Assembly (NCBI GenBank): GCA_900208305.1
Contig: OAPG01000001.1
Coordinates: forward strand, 682,001 to 746,000
Length of the DNA stretch: 64,000 nucleotides
Source: Melanopsichium pennsylvanicum
Lineage: Eukaryota; Basidiomycota; Ustilaginomycetes; Ustilaginales
Reading direction: 5' to 3'
Both the position numbers and the translations under genes were made by a program. Shown here one piece after another: positions 20,707 to 31,244 of this stretch (position 1 is its first letter; every line of letters starts with the position of its first letter). The notes beneath the pieces were generated by a model that had not been told where the DNA came from, did not search any database, and saw only the letters and a list, made by a program, of their open reading frames with translations.

Positions 20707-21977
20707 ATGTCTTCGTCTTCCGATCAAATCGAGTGCTACCCTCGACCAGGCAAGACTGCCATCGTGTAAGCTCTGGATCAGCATAGGTCGAAGTCTCAGA
20801 TAAGTTTGGAACATGCACAACTGACTTCCACTCCTTGTTCTGCCTGCGTTGCGCTGCTCCTCTACGCGACGATGCAATCATAGTACTGGCGGTTCCTCAG
20901 GGGTGAGTTCGGATTGCCGAGGGTGGAGCGTATGACAGTCTCCGCTGGCCGTGCGCTGACAATTAGTGATCCTTCATCTTACTCTCTCCTGTGCTCAAAG
21001 CTCGGACGAACGAGCGCCGTCGCCCTTGCGCGCGCTGGGTGGAACGTCACCGTCACCGGCCGACGAGAAAGCGAACTTCAGGAGACTGTCACTCTTATGA
21101 ACAATGCCGCAGGTCGTGAAGGCGCCGGACACTACGTTGCCGGCGATATCACGAAAGAGGACGTCGTTCTGAGCGTCTTCAAGGAGACTGCCGACAAGTT
21201 TGGCCGAGTTGATCTCGTCTTTTGCAATGCTGGAATTTCTCCTCCCAATGTTCCTCTTGCCGAGCAGAAGCTGTCCGACTGGCAGGCAACTGTGGATGTC
21301 AACCTCACTGCGCCCTACCTCTGCGCACGCGAAGCTTTTAGGTACATGGAGAAGCAACAACCACAAGGAGGACGCATCATCATCAACGGCAGTATCAGCG
21401 CGTATGCTCCACGACCCTCCACATCTCCTTACACAGCAACAAAGACGGCCATGACTGGCTTGACAAAGTCGCTTTCACTAGATGGAAGGAAGTTCAACAT
21501 TGCCGTCACCCAGATCGACATAGGGAACGCGGCATCCGAAATGACGGCAAAGATGAAAGCCGGCCCAGGTGTACCACAGGTGAGTGCCCCCAACCACCTA
21601 GAGCCATATACAATGCAACAGGAGACTGATCGCCTTTGCCTTTGAATGATGTCTCAATCCAGGCCGACGGCTCTTTGCGGCACGAGCCGACCATGGACCG
21701 CGAATGGTATGTTCATCGCCTACTGCGCGCTGAAATATGGAAAGGCAGATAACTGACATCGACACGATCTTTGATTTGCTTCTCTACAGGGTCGGAAAAG
21801 AGATCGTTCACGTAGCAGAGATGCCTCTCAGCGTCAATGGTGAGTTCCAGCCCGCTTTGCTTCCCACTCTTGCAAAGATGCGAATGAGAGCTGACAGAAC
21901 CTCTCTTTCGGGACGAAACAGTGGCCAACGTCGTCATTCAGGCAACCAACATGCCAAGCCACGTCGGCCGTGGTTGA
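20707..21977 (+). CDS. Short-chain dehydrogenase/reductase, six exons
   Basis: An NAD(P)-dependent oxidoreductase of the classical SDR family. Exons are 20707-20765, 20884-20902, 21001-21579, 21663-21706, 21790-21839 and 21922-21977, total 268 residues. All five introns have GT-AG ends and the frame is kept throughout. The start is MSSSSDQIECYPRPGKTAIV. The cofactor motif TGGSSGLG is assembled across exons 1-3, with a 19-nt second exon supplying its glycines. Then come FCNAGISPP (NAG motif), IINGSISAYAPRPSTSPY and the catalytic Y170-TAT-K174. The C terminus MPLSVNVANVVIQATNMPSH is as in many SDRs of about 250-270 residues. The substrate is unknown. It ends 138 bases before the end of the convergent FAS1 gene. 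Confidence 0.9.
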
Positions 21978-22011
21978 TTCATGTACAATGCTTGTTTGCA
22001 ATTATGGGATC

Positions 22012-22069
22012 GTTGACAATGCGATTGATAAAGTTCCGCTGTTGACAATGCGATTGATAAAGTTCCGCT
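22012..22069. repeat. 29-bp perfect tandem duplication
   Basis: The unit beginning GTTGACAATGCG at 22012-22040 is repeated exactly at 22041-22069. It lies in the short spacer between the 3' ends of the convergent SDR and FAS1 genes. Confidence 0.95.
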
Positions 22070-22114
22070 ACATAAAAAGGAGCCGAAGCCTTCGAACCAC
22101 AGGCGCCTTGAGAC

Positions 22115-25100
22115 TCATTCTTCCTCACCTTTGTGCACAAAGACCACCGGAGAGAAGGAAAGAATCATGGTTAGTACGTTCTCCGCTCTCTCAAAGATCA
22201 TTGTGGTGCTCGACTCACCTTCTAAAGCTTCGGGAAGTTGAATGCGATTCCCGCCCTTCCACCACCGCATGGTGGAATAAATGGCAACGAAAAGCAACGC
22301 TGCCACCAAACCGCATGTAAATGCGATCCAGCCCCCTATTCATTCGAATGCTTCAATTTTAGGTCAGAGTTCAGTCTGCTTGCGTTGACTGCGGAGAAGA
22401 GCTCGGAACTTACATTCATAGAACCAATTTGGCTCGTACGACTTGAGGACCGTGTCGATCTGAAAGACGGCACCCATTGGTGGTCGCTTCAGGTGGACAT
22501 CGGCCTTGATGCCTCTGGCCTCGCGCCCAAACGCTACGATACTGGCTGAATGGCGACTTGCTGAAGAGCCACGAGTGTTCTTGATACCCACGATCCATCC
22601 TAGCCCATCGTTGTTTGGATCGTCCGGAATCGATTCATAGGCTGAGCCGCGTCGATAATGATCCGGGCTCCCCGAGGATATTCTACGGAAGCTGACTTGG
22701 CCGTAATTACTTGGTCCGCCCTGAGATCGATCTAGGAGCGTGGCAAAAGAGCTCTCGTCCTTCATGCCGATGCCCTCGTCACGTCCGTCTGGAAGTAGGG
22801 CGTCCACCGCCTTGTGGTCAGTGAGCGGAATGAGATGCTGTTGAACAAGCCTTACGAGGACGTCGCGGTCTTCGAGAATTGCGGAGAGGTTCACCTTTGT
22901 AAAGGCGCTATCAGTCGGGACTAGTACCATGAAGCCTGGACTCCCTGTGTTGCTCTGTTCCGGTGGAACGGTGCTATTCAGAATGTACTCGTACCCTGCT
23001 TGAACCATCAGGTCCTCCATGATGTCCGCTTTTGCACCTTTGAGAAGGTCGCGAATAGTAAGGTCAAAGGGGATTTGAACGCGATCCACCTCGTGGATGA
23101 CGCCCGTATTGGTGAGAATATCGCCTTTGACGACAAGCGATACAGTACCGTTGGGGTCGCCGGCCTTGTGAACGACGATGCCTCCATTCTTCTGCTTTCT
23201 GACAGCAAGTCTTGCGCCTAAAGTTGGCAGCAGCGTCGAGAATTCTGCTTCCTGCTCGGCGAAATCCGATTTGTACGCAATCATGTCGATGGCGTGAAAC
23301 TCAATCAGTGCTTGCAACAGATGTTGCGATTCGGCAAGCAGCATGTAGTTCACCGCAAGACCGAGACCGGTGAATGCTTCGTTGGTTGGTACAAGATAAG
23401 TGACGCCGGGAGCGCGCTCGACTGCTTTCTTGAGGTCCGCGCTGAAAACGGTGGCCACAAAGGTCGAGAGGGAAAGGTATGAAACAGCAGTCTGTACGGG
23501 ATCCGAGGGTGGTTGCAGCAGCTGAGAAACGACGTAGATGGTGGCAGCATCCTCGATGTCGACGGGCTCTCTCAGCACATTGGCGTCTCCAAAGGCGACG
23601 TCGCCGTTCCCCTTCCTATCGGACGCCCTCGAGTCGTCGACTTGGACTGGCAATTTCTGCCTGCCTTCTCGTAGCTTCCAATCTCGCAGTTCAGTGTTGA
23701 GGAGCATCCCACTGGCTAGATCACCTGGTCTGATCTGACCGGGAAGGATGTGGTAGCGGACGATGTCTTCCAATGCAGGACCTTTGCGATACTCCTGGGA
23801 AAAGGGCGAATCGGTTGCTATCATGGGCAGCGGACGGAGCTGAGCTGGGAACCAAGCATCAATTACGTCGTCGCGCGGGGCTAGGAAAGTGAAGGTGTCT
23901 TCGTCGCGTCTTTGTACGTGGGCTGGCTTGTTGATGTAGTGCTCCATGCCGGCGTCGTAGATTAGTGTGACGAAGCGAGTAGCATTGAGCGCCATCAGAG
24001 TTGCTTCTATACTCATATCCAAGTCGCCAAAGGGAAGAATGAGGTCATTGATGAGGTGAATGACACCATTCTCTGTCAGGATGTCCTCTTGCAATACCTC
24101 TGCGTCCATGACCTTGATCGTGCCGTCTTTGGCATCGGCACATACTGACACAGAACCACCCAGGGCTGTCGCTAGCGTAGCGCGCCCGGCGGCTCGGAGG
24201 GAAGCAGAATAGACTGGAGAGCGATCTCCCAAGCCACTTCCAGAAATGTGCCAGGCAAGGAGCTTAAGTCGGTCCAGAGCAGCGTGCGGATAATCGCCGA
24301 AGAGGTACGTGGACTCCAGCATGCTGAGCTTCTCGAAGGCTTCCGAGGCAGGCAAGAACAGGGTGAGATGAGGAACAGTGGAGAGGCTTTGTAGGGTGTC
24401 ATTGCTGATCAGACGCCTGAGGCTGTCAAGACGAGGATGAGAGAGAATGGTCTGCTCCAGCGAAGGAGGTAGGTCAATGACGGAGTCGATGTAGTGAATC
24501 ACACCGCTCTTGGAGCGCCAATCCTCGCCGAGAGATTTGGCACCTCCATCGCCCCTTTCATCCGTTCCAAAGTAAAGGGCCTTACGCTTTGCTCTTAACC
24601 GGCTAAGGAAGGGAGTCATGCTCTTGTCCTTTTCTTCCACAAGAGCCACACGCATGCGTTGGCCGTGGTGACCAAGCAAGCCACCGTGATCTTCTTCATC
24701 AGGGATTGGGACTCGACCTGGGCGGGTAGGCTCTGTAAGCATGCGGCGTGATGGGAAATGCAAAGTAGTGTGCATCTGTGGCCTTCCTTCTCGAGGAAGA
24801 GAATCTCGGGGTGAATGAGAGCCGGTGTCATCACTCAGAGCAAAAGGGAGTGTGTAATTCATGACGTGGTAGAGCAAGTGTTGACGTGCTACAGCGTTGA
24901 CGTTGCTTGCTGCCACGCAGACCTTGTTGTGCCAAATGCATTGCTCACCAGCCTCCGACTTCTGTGGTTGGTCATTGAGAAGGTATTCCCAGAGTGTTGG
25001 TGAATCGGGAGCGAGGTCGTTGGCTTGTCGGCGTTGTCGTATTTGGTCGTCCTTGTTGCGAAGAAAAGCAGCGTTGACGGGTGCGAGGATGGTGAGGCCT

Positions 25101-25387
25101 GAGCCGGCGTCGAATTCTTGAAGTCTATTGAGAGTGGGGATCAAGCGAGTGCGCTGAAGGAGGCGCACCAAGATTGTGTGATCGGGCGACTGGGACAGAA
25201 GGTCGATGAGGTTGAAAGAGACGGAGTCTTTCCCTTTGCGTAGGGATGTAGGAGGTTGATGAGATATTTGCATGGGGTGCTGCGAGCTTTTCTGGTGCTC
25301 TGAAACGGAGAAGGATGCACACTGAGTCAAGGCAATGCAGAGGTAAATCAAGCCTACGAGGCTTGGTGTCCAAGGGAGCAGAACCAT
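22115..25387 (-). CDS. FSC1: Multi-fasciclin (FAS1) domain type I membrane protein, Fsc1-like
   Basis: Three exons: 25387-22414, 22335-22219 and 22128-22115, giving 1034 residues. The N terminus (VGLIYLCIALTQCASFS) is a signal peptide. Five FAS1 domains follow. They are recognised by openings such as LIDLLSQSPDHTILVRLL, LEQTILSHPRLDSLRRLI and TIRDLLKGAKADIMEDLM, and by closing signatures SGVIHYIDSV, ENGVIHLINDL and TNTGVIHEVDRV. The second exon encodes the single membrane segment (GWIAFTCGLVAALLFVAIYS) followed by WWKGGNR, and the tail ends LPEALEGEEE. S. pombe Fsc1 has this layout, sits in the vacuole membrane and is needed for autophagosome-vacuole fusion; the same role here is inference. 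Intron 2 has a perfect TACTAAC branch site (22176-22170). Without splicing of intron 1 the frame stops at 22364, giving a form with no membrane anchor. Confidence 0.88.
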
Positions 25388-26062
25388 GCTGTGTTCGATC
25401 AGATCTCACCCCAAGACGATTGGGCGAATGGAATGTGCCAATTAAAAAGGTTGATGTACAGAAAAGAGAGATGGGAAGATGCCACCGATGTATCATGAGA
25501 ACCACTTGATCTCTTGTGGTGATGTGTCAAAGTGGTTGAATGGAGGATGTTGATCAAGGTAGAAAGTGGAGTTGATGTAATAAATTAAGTTTGGGGCTGG
25601 ATTTGAGTATCTGCACCCGGAGGGTACCCTGCATAATAATCACAGAATCATGATTCAACCAGGTGGAATGGCCAAAAGTCGATTTTCAAGCGAAAATCCA
25701 ACCAAATCGCGCAGCATAGTAGTGTAGTACAGAGTGAATTACGGCCACTATACGTTGTGCGATACGCTTTACCTAGCATTATTATTTACAGTACAAGTGT
25801 ACGGTAATTCATTTACATCACGACTTTAAATTACTGTAAATTTATACTTATAATTTTAATACAGTAATTTACAGCACGCCGACAATAGACCCTGCAGCTC
25901 CCACCGTCACAGATTGGTGCTACCTCGACGTCAATAATGTCAATGCCTTGAACCTAGATAGCTTACTACACTCGTCTGCTCAGCATCTCAGCTTCTACGC
26001 TTCTTGGAATCAAGTTCACCTCATCAAACATGCTCCATTGGTCAAGCTGCTGAAGAACCATA
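25388..26062. promoter_or_regulatory. Divergent promoter FSC1-like / RING-CH with TACAGTAA island
   Basis: The 675-base spacer is AT-rich in its middle. Between 25780 and 25880 it carries ATTTACAGTACA, AAATTACTGTAAATTT and ACAGTAATTTACAG, the same motif family as at 3587-3799 and 30218-30262. It lies between two genes read away from each other. Confidence 0.45.
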
Positions 26063-27805
26063 ATGTCGCGCCATTCTTGGAGCACCACCAGCTCGGATGC
26101 CCGAGTTCGACATTACTTTGATCAACCCTTTCATCATGAATCTCAGCCAGATCTCGACGTACCCACAGAACCAAGCTCACAACATGTCGCTGACGAAATA
26201 TCAGAAGAGAATTCGGGCAATGGAACAGACACCATCTCGTTGAGCCACTCGGACGACAGTTTCGACGTTGCATCCGAATCTCTCCCGGACGCATCTTCCG
26301 CTCAGTTACCTCCTCAATCTGACTACCTCGACGATGCTCAACATCAAGCAAATCAGGCAATCTGTCGTATTTGCCTCGAGTCTTCCTCTGGTGACGAGTC
26401 TCTTGGTCGCCTTCTCTCCCCATGCAGATGTAAAGGCACCATGAAATACGTTCATGCCACATGCTTGGACCAATGGAGGGCTGCATCAGCTCGATCCTCC
26501 TCGGCTGTCGCATGTGATCAGTGCGGAGCCCCTTATCGTTTCCGCAAATCAAAATTCGTCGGCATCGCAACATCGCCTACCTTGCTCTTCGTGGTTAGCC
26601 TTTTCCTTTTCCTACTCCTCATCTGGAGTGTCGGGGTCCTTGCCACCTTCTGTATGGACCTCTACGACCGACCCGCTGCGATAAAAACTCAGCCTGCTTC
26701 TCAGACAGCTAAATCGAGCGGCTGGTGGCCATGGACATGGCGCAGTGCTGCCTCTAATGATGATTCATCGTCTGTGTCGTTGCAGACAGATGCGTGGTCA
26801 TATCTAGATGCAGATTACTCCACGCCTGGAATGTGGAGCTACAGTACCCTCATGTACGAACCCGCAGCGTACGTCAAGCTCATCAAGGAAGCGGTGCACT
26901 CCTTCGCCTCAGGCGAGGCTGTCGACGCGGTCCGCGAAGTTATAGGTCTGCAAGCCTCTCCGGATTGCCAGCAAATCACCCAGGACAACCCAGGCTTCTG
27001 GTCTGCTCTCAAAAACGAATGGATGTATGGCGATGGCGGCTTGTTGGAGAAAAGCACCGCTCCCTCACCTCTTCCAGCTCAAGGCGAGTCGAGAGACGAC
27101 CACACTGAATCGATGTCTTCAAAAGGGAAGAACAAGGAAAGGTACGACGCCCGAATTGCCGCGGATCCTGACGCTGCCGACACCATCAGACGTCGTCGCC
27201 GTGATAAAACAAAGTCTGCCAAGCGCTCAACCACGAACCTGATTGAACCGCAAGGATGGATCGGCAAGCTTCTAGTTCAATGTAAGTTTGAGAATACCAT
27301 GCTCTCTTTGTCCTACTTCAAGACGTCTCGCGGTCTGGAACTGACACCGATTGTCTTACCTTCCTTCCCTGATAACATCGGCAATACAGTCTCGGTCGGC
27401 TTTTCACTGGTCGGCATCCTTTCCTTTGTCAACCTTCTTGTCGGTGCGTCGTTTTTCGGTCCTATCAATCTGCACAATTTCGGCCTTGGCCGGTCTTTCG
27501 CTCGCATGACCTCGGGCGGAAGAGGACGTAACGGCAATCAGGAAGGAGTCAACATCGCCTCCATCCTCATCGTGCTTCTCGTCATCATTGGCGTGATCAG
27601 AGCACTGCACGTGGTGTACAAGCTGGTACGCAAAGGCGCCAGAAGAGGCCTGAGCAGGTTGGAAGCTGTCATTGTAGATTGGAATCAAGACGATGATGGC
27701 GGTCTTGCCGCAGGCGACGTCGTCACAGCAGGAGATGATAGAATGCGCGACGACGGCGAAAGGGCTAGACGACGGCACGTCTTTGTGCAGGGAGAAGACA
27801 TGTGA
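26063..27805 (+). CDS. RING-CH (MARCH-type) membrane E3 ubiquitin ligase
   Basis: The RING-CH domain has the C4HC3 order Cys101, Cys104, Cys121, Cys123, His131, Cys134, Cys151, Cys154 (CRICLE, LSPCRCKGTMKYVHATCL, ACDQCGAPY). It would recruit an E2 and ubiquitinate membrane proteins. Hydrophobic spans follow at about 170-205 (TLLFVVSLFLFLLLIWSVGV), near VGFSLVGILSFVNLLVGASF, and at SILIVLLVIIGVIRALHVVY. A probable 108-nt intron lies at 27282-27389 (GTAAGT/ACAG). It is in frame and free of stops, so the frame reads 580 residues unspliced and 544 spliced. The N-terminal 100 residues and the region between the first two membrane spans are acidic/Ser-rich linkers. It is smaller than Doa10 and nearer in size to MARCH proteins. 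The substrate is unknown. Confidence 0.85.
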   Translation: MSRHSWSTTSSDARVRHYFDQPFHHESQPDLDVPTEPSSQHVADEISEENSGNGTDTISLSHSDDSFDVASESLPDASSAQLPPQSDYLDDAQHQANQAICRICLESSSGDESLGRLLSPCRCKGTMKYVHATCLDQWRAASARSSSAVACDQCGAPYRFRKSKFVGIATSPTLLFVVSLFLFLLLIWSVGVLATFCMDLYDRPAAIKTQPASQTAKSSGWWPWTWRSAASNDDSSSVSLQTDAWSYLDADYSTPGMWSYSTLMYEPAAYVKLIKEAVHSFASGEAVDAVREVIGLQASPDCQQITQDNPGFWSALKNEWMYGDGGLLEKSTAPSPLPAQGESRDDHTESMSSKGKNKERYDARIAADPDAADTIRRRRRDKTKSAKRSTTNLIEPQGWIGKLLVQCKFENTMLSLSYFKTSRGLELTPIVLPSFPDNIGNTVSVGFSLVGILSFVNLLVGASFFGPINLHNFGLGRSFARMTSGGRGRNGNQEGVNIASILIVLLVIIGVIRALHVVYKLVRKGARRGLSRLEAVIVDWNQDDDGGLAAGDVVTAGDDRMRDDGERARRRHVFVQGEDM

Positions 27806-28073
27806 AACACCTTCCCATATCCACTACGAATCATCGTCATCTTCGCACAAGTGTCGCTCGCTGATCTAGCGTTCTGTTTCCAGTTGAAGATGCACAACGG
27901 ACCGCATCCGCGATGGAGACGGGTCGTGAGAAGGAATATTTGAAGGAAGTAAAGTATGGATGCGTTGAATGCAATACAGGAGGATGTGGTACAAATACAG
28001 ATTGAAGAATGCTAAGAACTTGTGTCGATATGATCGCCGCTATGCTGCCAAAAGGTGCGGTCGGCGGCATGCG

Positions 28074-29774
28074 CTAAAAGAAGAATCCGGCTCCGAACTC
28101 TCCCGCATCAACCTTAGCGTCATCCTGCTCGTCATCGACGAGCATCTTGACCATGTACGGGCCCTCCAACTCGTAGCCCAATCGCCTGTAGTAGTCGCGC
28201 GTGCCTACGCCCGAGATGACGGCTAGTTTACGGGAGCCGTGCTCGTCTCGCGCGATACGTTCGGCTTGTTCCATGAGCAAAGTACCAAAGCCTTGGTGCT
28301 GGAACTTGGTTGGGTCTCGCGAGTGGATGGGTACTGCACTACCGTACGTGTGAAGCTCGCGGACCATTGAACACTGGCCATCCTTTGTGAGTTCAGGACG
28401 GTAAGTCCCTGCAGCGGAGCATTTGCGCAACCGCAATAGAGCAATGAGAATGTCCTTTTCCGGATCCTCATAAGCAAGGAACGACTCCCAGCCGCCATTC
28501 GCAGTGTAGTCTCTGCGGATGAACTCGACCTCATCAGGTCGCACTTTGGCGTGAATCTCGTGAAGACCCACTTCACGGTATCGAACATCACGACACGTAA
28601 CACCAAAGTCTCGCATGCGCTCGAGTGCCAGTTCTCGAAGGTTGCCATTCTCGACACCGGACGACACAAGTGGCATGGGAATGTCACGCTGGACACGATA
28701 TACTCGCGTCCAAGGCGGAACGAGCGCCAGGATACGTGCAATCAGATCGACGAGGAATGAAGGAGTGTAATTCTTGTATCGTCCTGTCCTCCAGAGTTCG
28801 TATAGACCAGTACCTCGGATGACGAGAGTAGGGTACAGCTTGAGGCCATCGGTGCGGAAGGCGGGATTCTCAAAGTACTCCTTGAACTGCTCCATGTCTC
28901 TTTCGACACCGACGTTGGGAAGGTCTGGCATCATGTGCGCAACGATCTTGTATCCAGCATCTTTGGCGAGCTGGAAGGTCTCACAAACGGCCTTGACCGT
29001 GTGACCTCGGTTGGTGTCCCTGGCGACGTCCTCGTAAACGGATTGCACGCCGATTTCGAGTCGCGTGCAACCGTATCGTAGCATCTGAGAGAGATGGGGT
29101 CGCAGACAGTAGTCTGGACGCGTCTCGATGGTGATGCCAATACACTTTGTGAGTGCCCTTTCAGAATATTTGACTGCCTCGTCGACGTCTTGGCCATTGA
29201 AACCGCTGAGTGCGTTGTGAAGTTGTGCGATGAACTGGTTGCGATAATTCTCTGCGAGCGACATGAACGTGCCGCCCATGATGATGTATTCAACCTTGTC
29301 GACGCTATGTCCGAGCTCTCGCAGCTGTTGTACTCGGTTCTTAGATTGCTCGTAGGGATCATAGCGAGCCCTGATAGCACGCATCGAGGTTGGCTCGTAC
29401 CCTGTGTAGGACTGTGTGCTGTACTCGAAATCAGAGTCAGGACCGCCTGGGCAATACACGCAGATGTTGCCGGTAAGAGCGATGTGAGGACAGCGATGAG
29501 GCTTGCACATGACGGCTACGACGGCGATACCGGAAGCACTTCGGACCGGCTTGGCCTTGAGTGCTGGCACTAACACTTTGCGATACGCTTCGGGGATGGC
29601 CGCAATGATATCGGTTAGACGTGGAACACCATTGTATCCGTGACGTTTGCAGGTGGAGGTACGAATCTGATTGAGAGATACGGACGCGGAGCGATCGTGT
29701 GCATCGACAAGCTGTGCTGCAATGTCGGCGCAAACACGCAGCAGCAGCTCTGCAGAGTTGGAGGATGCGCCCAT
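28074..29774 (-). CDS. ELP3: Elongator complex catalytic subunit Elp3
   Basis: One exon, 566 residues, the usual length. It carries out the radical-SAM and acetyl-CoA dependent modification of wobble uridine (cm5U/mcm5U pathway) in tRNA. The radical-SAM cluster is [17 protein letters not shown] with Cys95, Cys105 and Cys108. Nearby conserved strings are [33 protein letters not shown] and [21 protein letters not shown]. The C-terminal GNAT domain includes [29 protein letters not shown] and [21 protein letters not shown]. It is among the most conserved proteins in eukaryotes and the match is unambiguous. The stop lies 268 bases from the end of the convergent RING-CH gene. Confidence 0.97.
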   Translation of the reverse strand: MGASSNSAELLLRVCADIAAQLVDAHDRSASVSLNQIRTSTCKRHGYNGVPRLTDIIAAIPEAYRKVLVPALKAKPVRSASGIAVVAVMCKPHRCPHIALTGNICVYCPGGPDSDFEYSTQSYTGYEPTSMRAIRARYDPYEQSKNRVQQLRELGHSVDKVEYIIMGGTFMSLAENYRNQFIAQLHNALSGFNGQDVDEAVKYSERALTKCIGITIETRPDYCLRPHLSQMLRYGCTRLEIGVQSVYEDVARDTNRGHTVKAVCETFQLAKDAGYKIVAHMMPDLPNVGVERDMEQFKEYFENPAFRTDGLKLYPTLVIRGTGLYELWRTGRYKNYTPSFLVDLIARILALVPPWTRVYRVQRDIPMPLVSSGVENGNLRELALERMRDFGVTCRDVRYREVGLHEIHAKVRPDEVEFIRRDYTANGGWESFLAYEDPEKDILIALLRLRKCSAAGTYRPELTKDGQCSMVRELHTYGSAVPIHSRDPTKFQHQGFGTLLMEQAERIARDEHGSRKLAVISGVGTRDYYRRLGYELEGPYMVKMLVDDEQDDAKVDAGEFGAGFFF

Positions 29775-30387
29775 GATGGGCTAAAGTTTGTGGTCGAAGT
29801 GCCAAACTGTGCTATTCAATTGTAGATCTGGGTGATATCCTGCTTATATATGACCTGATCGAACAGGTTCTTCTGCTGCTGCTGTTGCTGTCAAGGTGAT
29901 GTTGCAAGCAAGAGAGGAGGCTGTAAAGCAGTATATGGACGGTGAGGAAAGCATGGTAAATGTACCAGAGCACCGCTGGGGCGGATCTCGAAAGAAAAAA
30001 GTCGTCACAAAATTTCGGCAATCGGAAGTGGAGCCATCCGTGATCCAAAAAAACCAAAAAGTGTGTAAAAAAATACGAGCTTTTTGATTCATGAAAATCA
30101 CAGCAGCTGCAAATCACAAAATTGGCTCGACACACGATAAACTAACGTTATGCAAATTTACTCTGAAAAAAAAAAAAGAAAGGGTGGGGGATGAGCATGA
30201 ACGGTGCTTTTATCGGGACTGTAAATTTACTGTACGCTGTACGAGCAGTTGTACACTGTACAACCCAAAACCAATTTTTGAGGCTTTTCAAAGCATCGGC
30301 TAGTTTTACGCACGTTCCACAACAGCTGTCAATGGTCCTTTTAGATTCTCATCCATCATCACTTCTATCGACAATTCACTGGACAAG
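29775..30387. promoter_or_regulatory. Divergent promoter ELP3 / H protein with TACAGTAA island
   Basis: A 613-base spacer between divergent genes. At 30218-30262 it carries CTGTAAATTTACTGTACG, then GTACGAGCAGTTGTACACTGTAC, the same motif family as in two other divergent spacers here. An eleven-A run lies near 30168-30178. Confidence 0.45.
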
Positions 30388-31244
30388 ATGCTCGCTGCTA
30401 TCCGACCCTCTGTTAATTTCATTGGCAGGTCTGCTGTCCGCGTAGCGCCCAGACCTCTCTCCGCCCCTCTTCTACGCGCAGGCTTTGCTTCCAGCGTTCG
30501 AATCAACGGTGTCCAGAAGCGATTCACCGAGGAGCACGAGTGGGTTTCGTTCGACGACGCTACCAACATCGGCACTGTCGGTATCACCGATTACGCCCAA
30601 AACTCGCTTGGAGATGTTGTCTTCATCGAGCTCCCCGAGGCCGGTGCACAGGTCAAAAAGGGAGGTGAGTCATTTGAGTTGAACGAACATCGTTTGTTGA
30701 TCCGCAATCACAGTGGCTGACCATCTTTCAATCGTCCCCTACGAAACCATCAAAAATTTGTTTGGTTATGATGATGACAAATGACGTCAATCGCGAACGC
30801 TAGACGATATCGGAGCTGTCGAGTCGGTAAGTTGGACAAAGCTATAATCCCGTGCAGCACAAAGCTCTGGACGAGTACAGAGACAAGTATCGCAATACTG
30901 ATACTCCCTCTCGCCCCTCACCTTGCTCCCGCCAATCTTGCAGGTCAAAGCCGCTTCAGATATCTACGCCCCTGTCTCTGGTCAGATCGAAGCTGTCAAC
31001 GATAAGCTCAACGACGAACCCAGCTTGCTCAACAAGCAGCCCGAGAGTGAGGGTAAGTGCTCCTCGCACTTCAGCATTCTATCTATAGCGAAATTTTATC
31101 CACTTTTCTGACACTCCATCCATTCTATCTTTTCCTTTTCCTGCTTGTCACACAGGCTGGCTCTGCCAAATCAAGCTCTCAAACCCTGCCGACTTCGAGA
31201 CCCTTCTCACCGCCGAAGCCTACCAGAAGGTCTGCGAGAACTAA
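30388..31244 (+). CDS. GCV3: Glycine cleavage system H protein, mitochondrial
   Basis: The lipoyl carrier that shuttles the aminomethyl group between the P, T and L proteins of the glycine cleavage system. Four exons: 30388-30664, 30804-30826, 30944-31052 and 31156-31244, all GT-AG, 165 residues. The first 37 residues are Arg/Ala/Ser-rich without acids, a mitochondrial presequence. The mature part reads [37 protein letters not shown], then [19 protein letters not shown] with lipoylated Lys102. It ends [20 protein letters not shown]. Length and order match the family. The second exon is only 23 nt. Confidence 0.95.

Noticed and set aside
22080..22110. Motif resembling a tRNA B box (TTCGAACC)
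   Set aside because: The last consensus base is missing, and no acceptor or anticodon stem can be formed around it.
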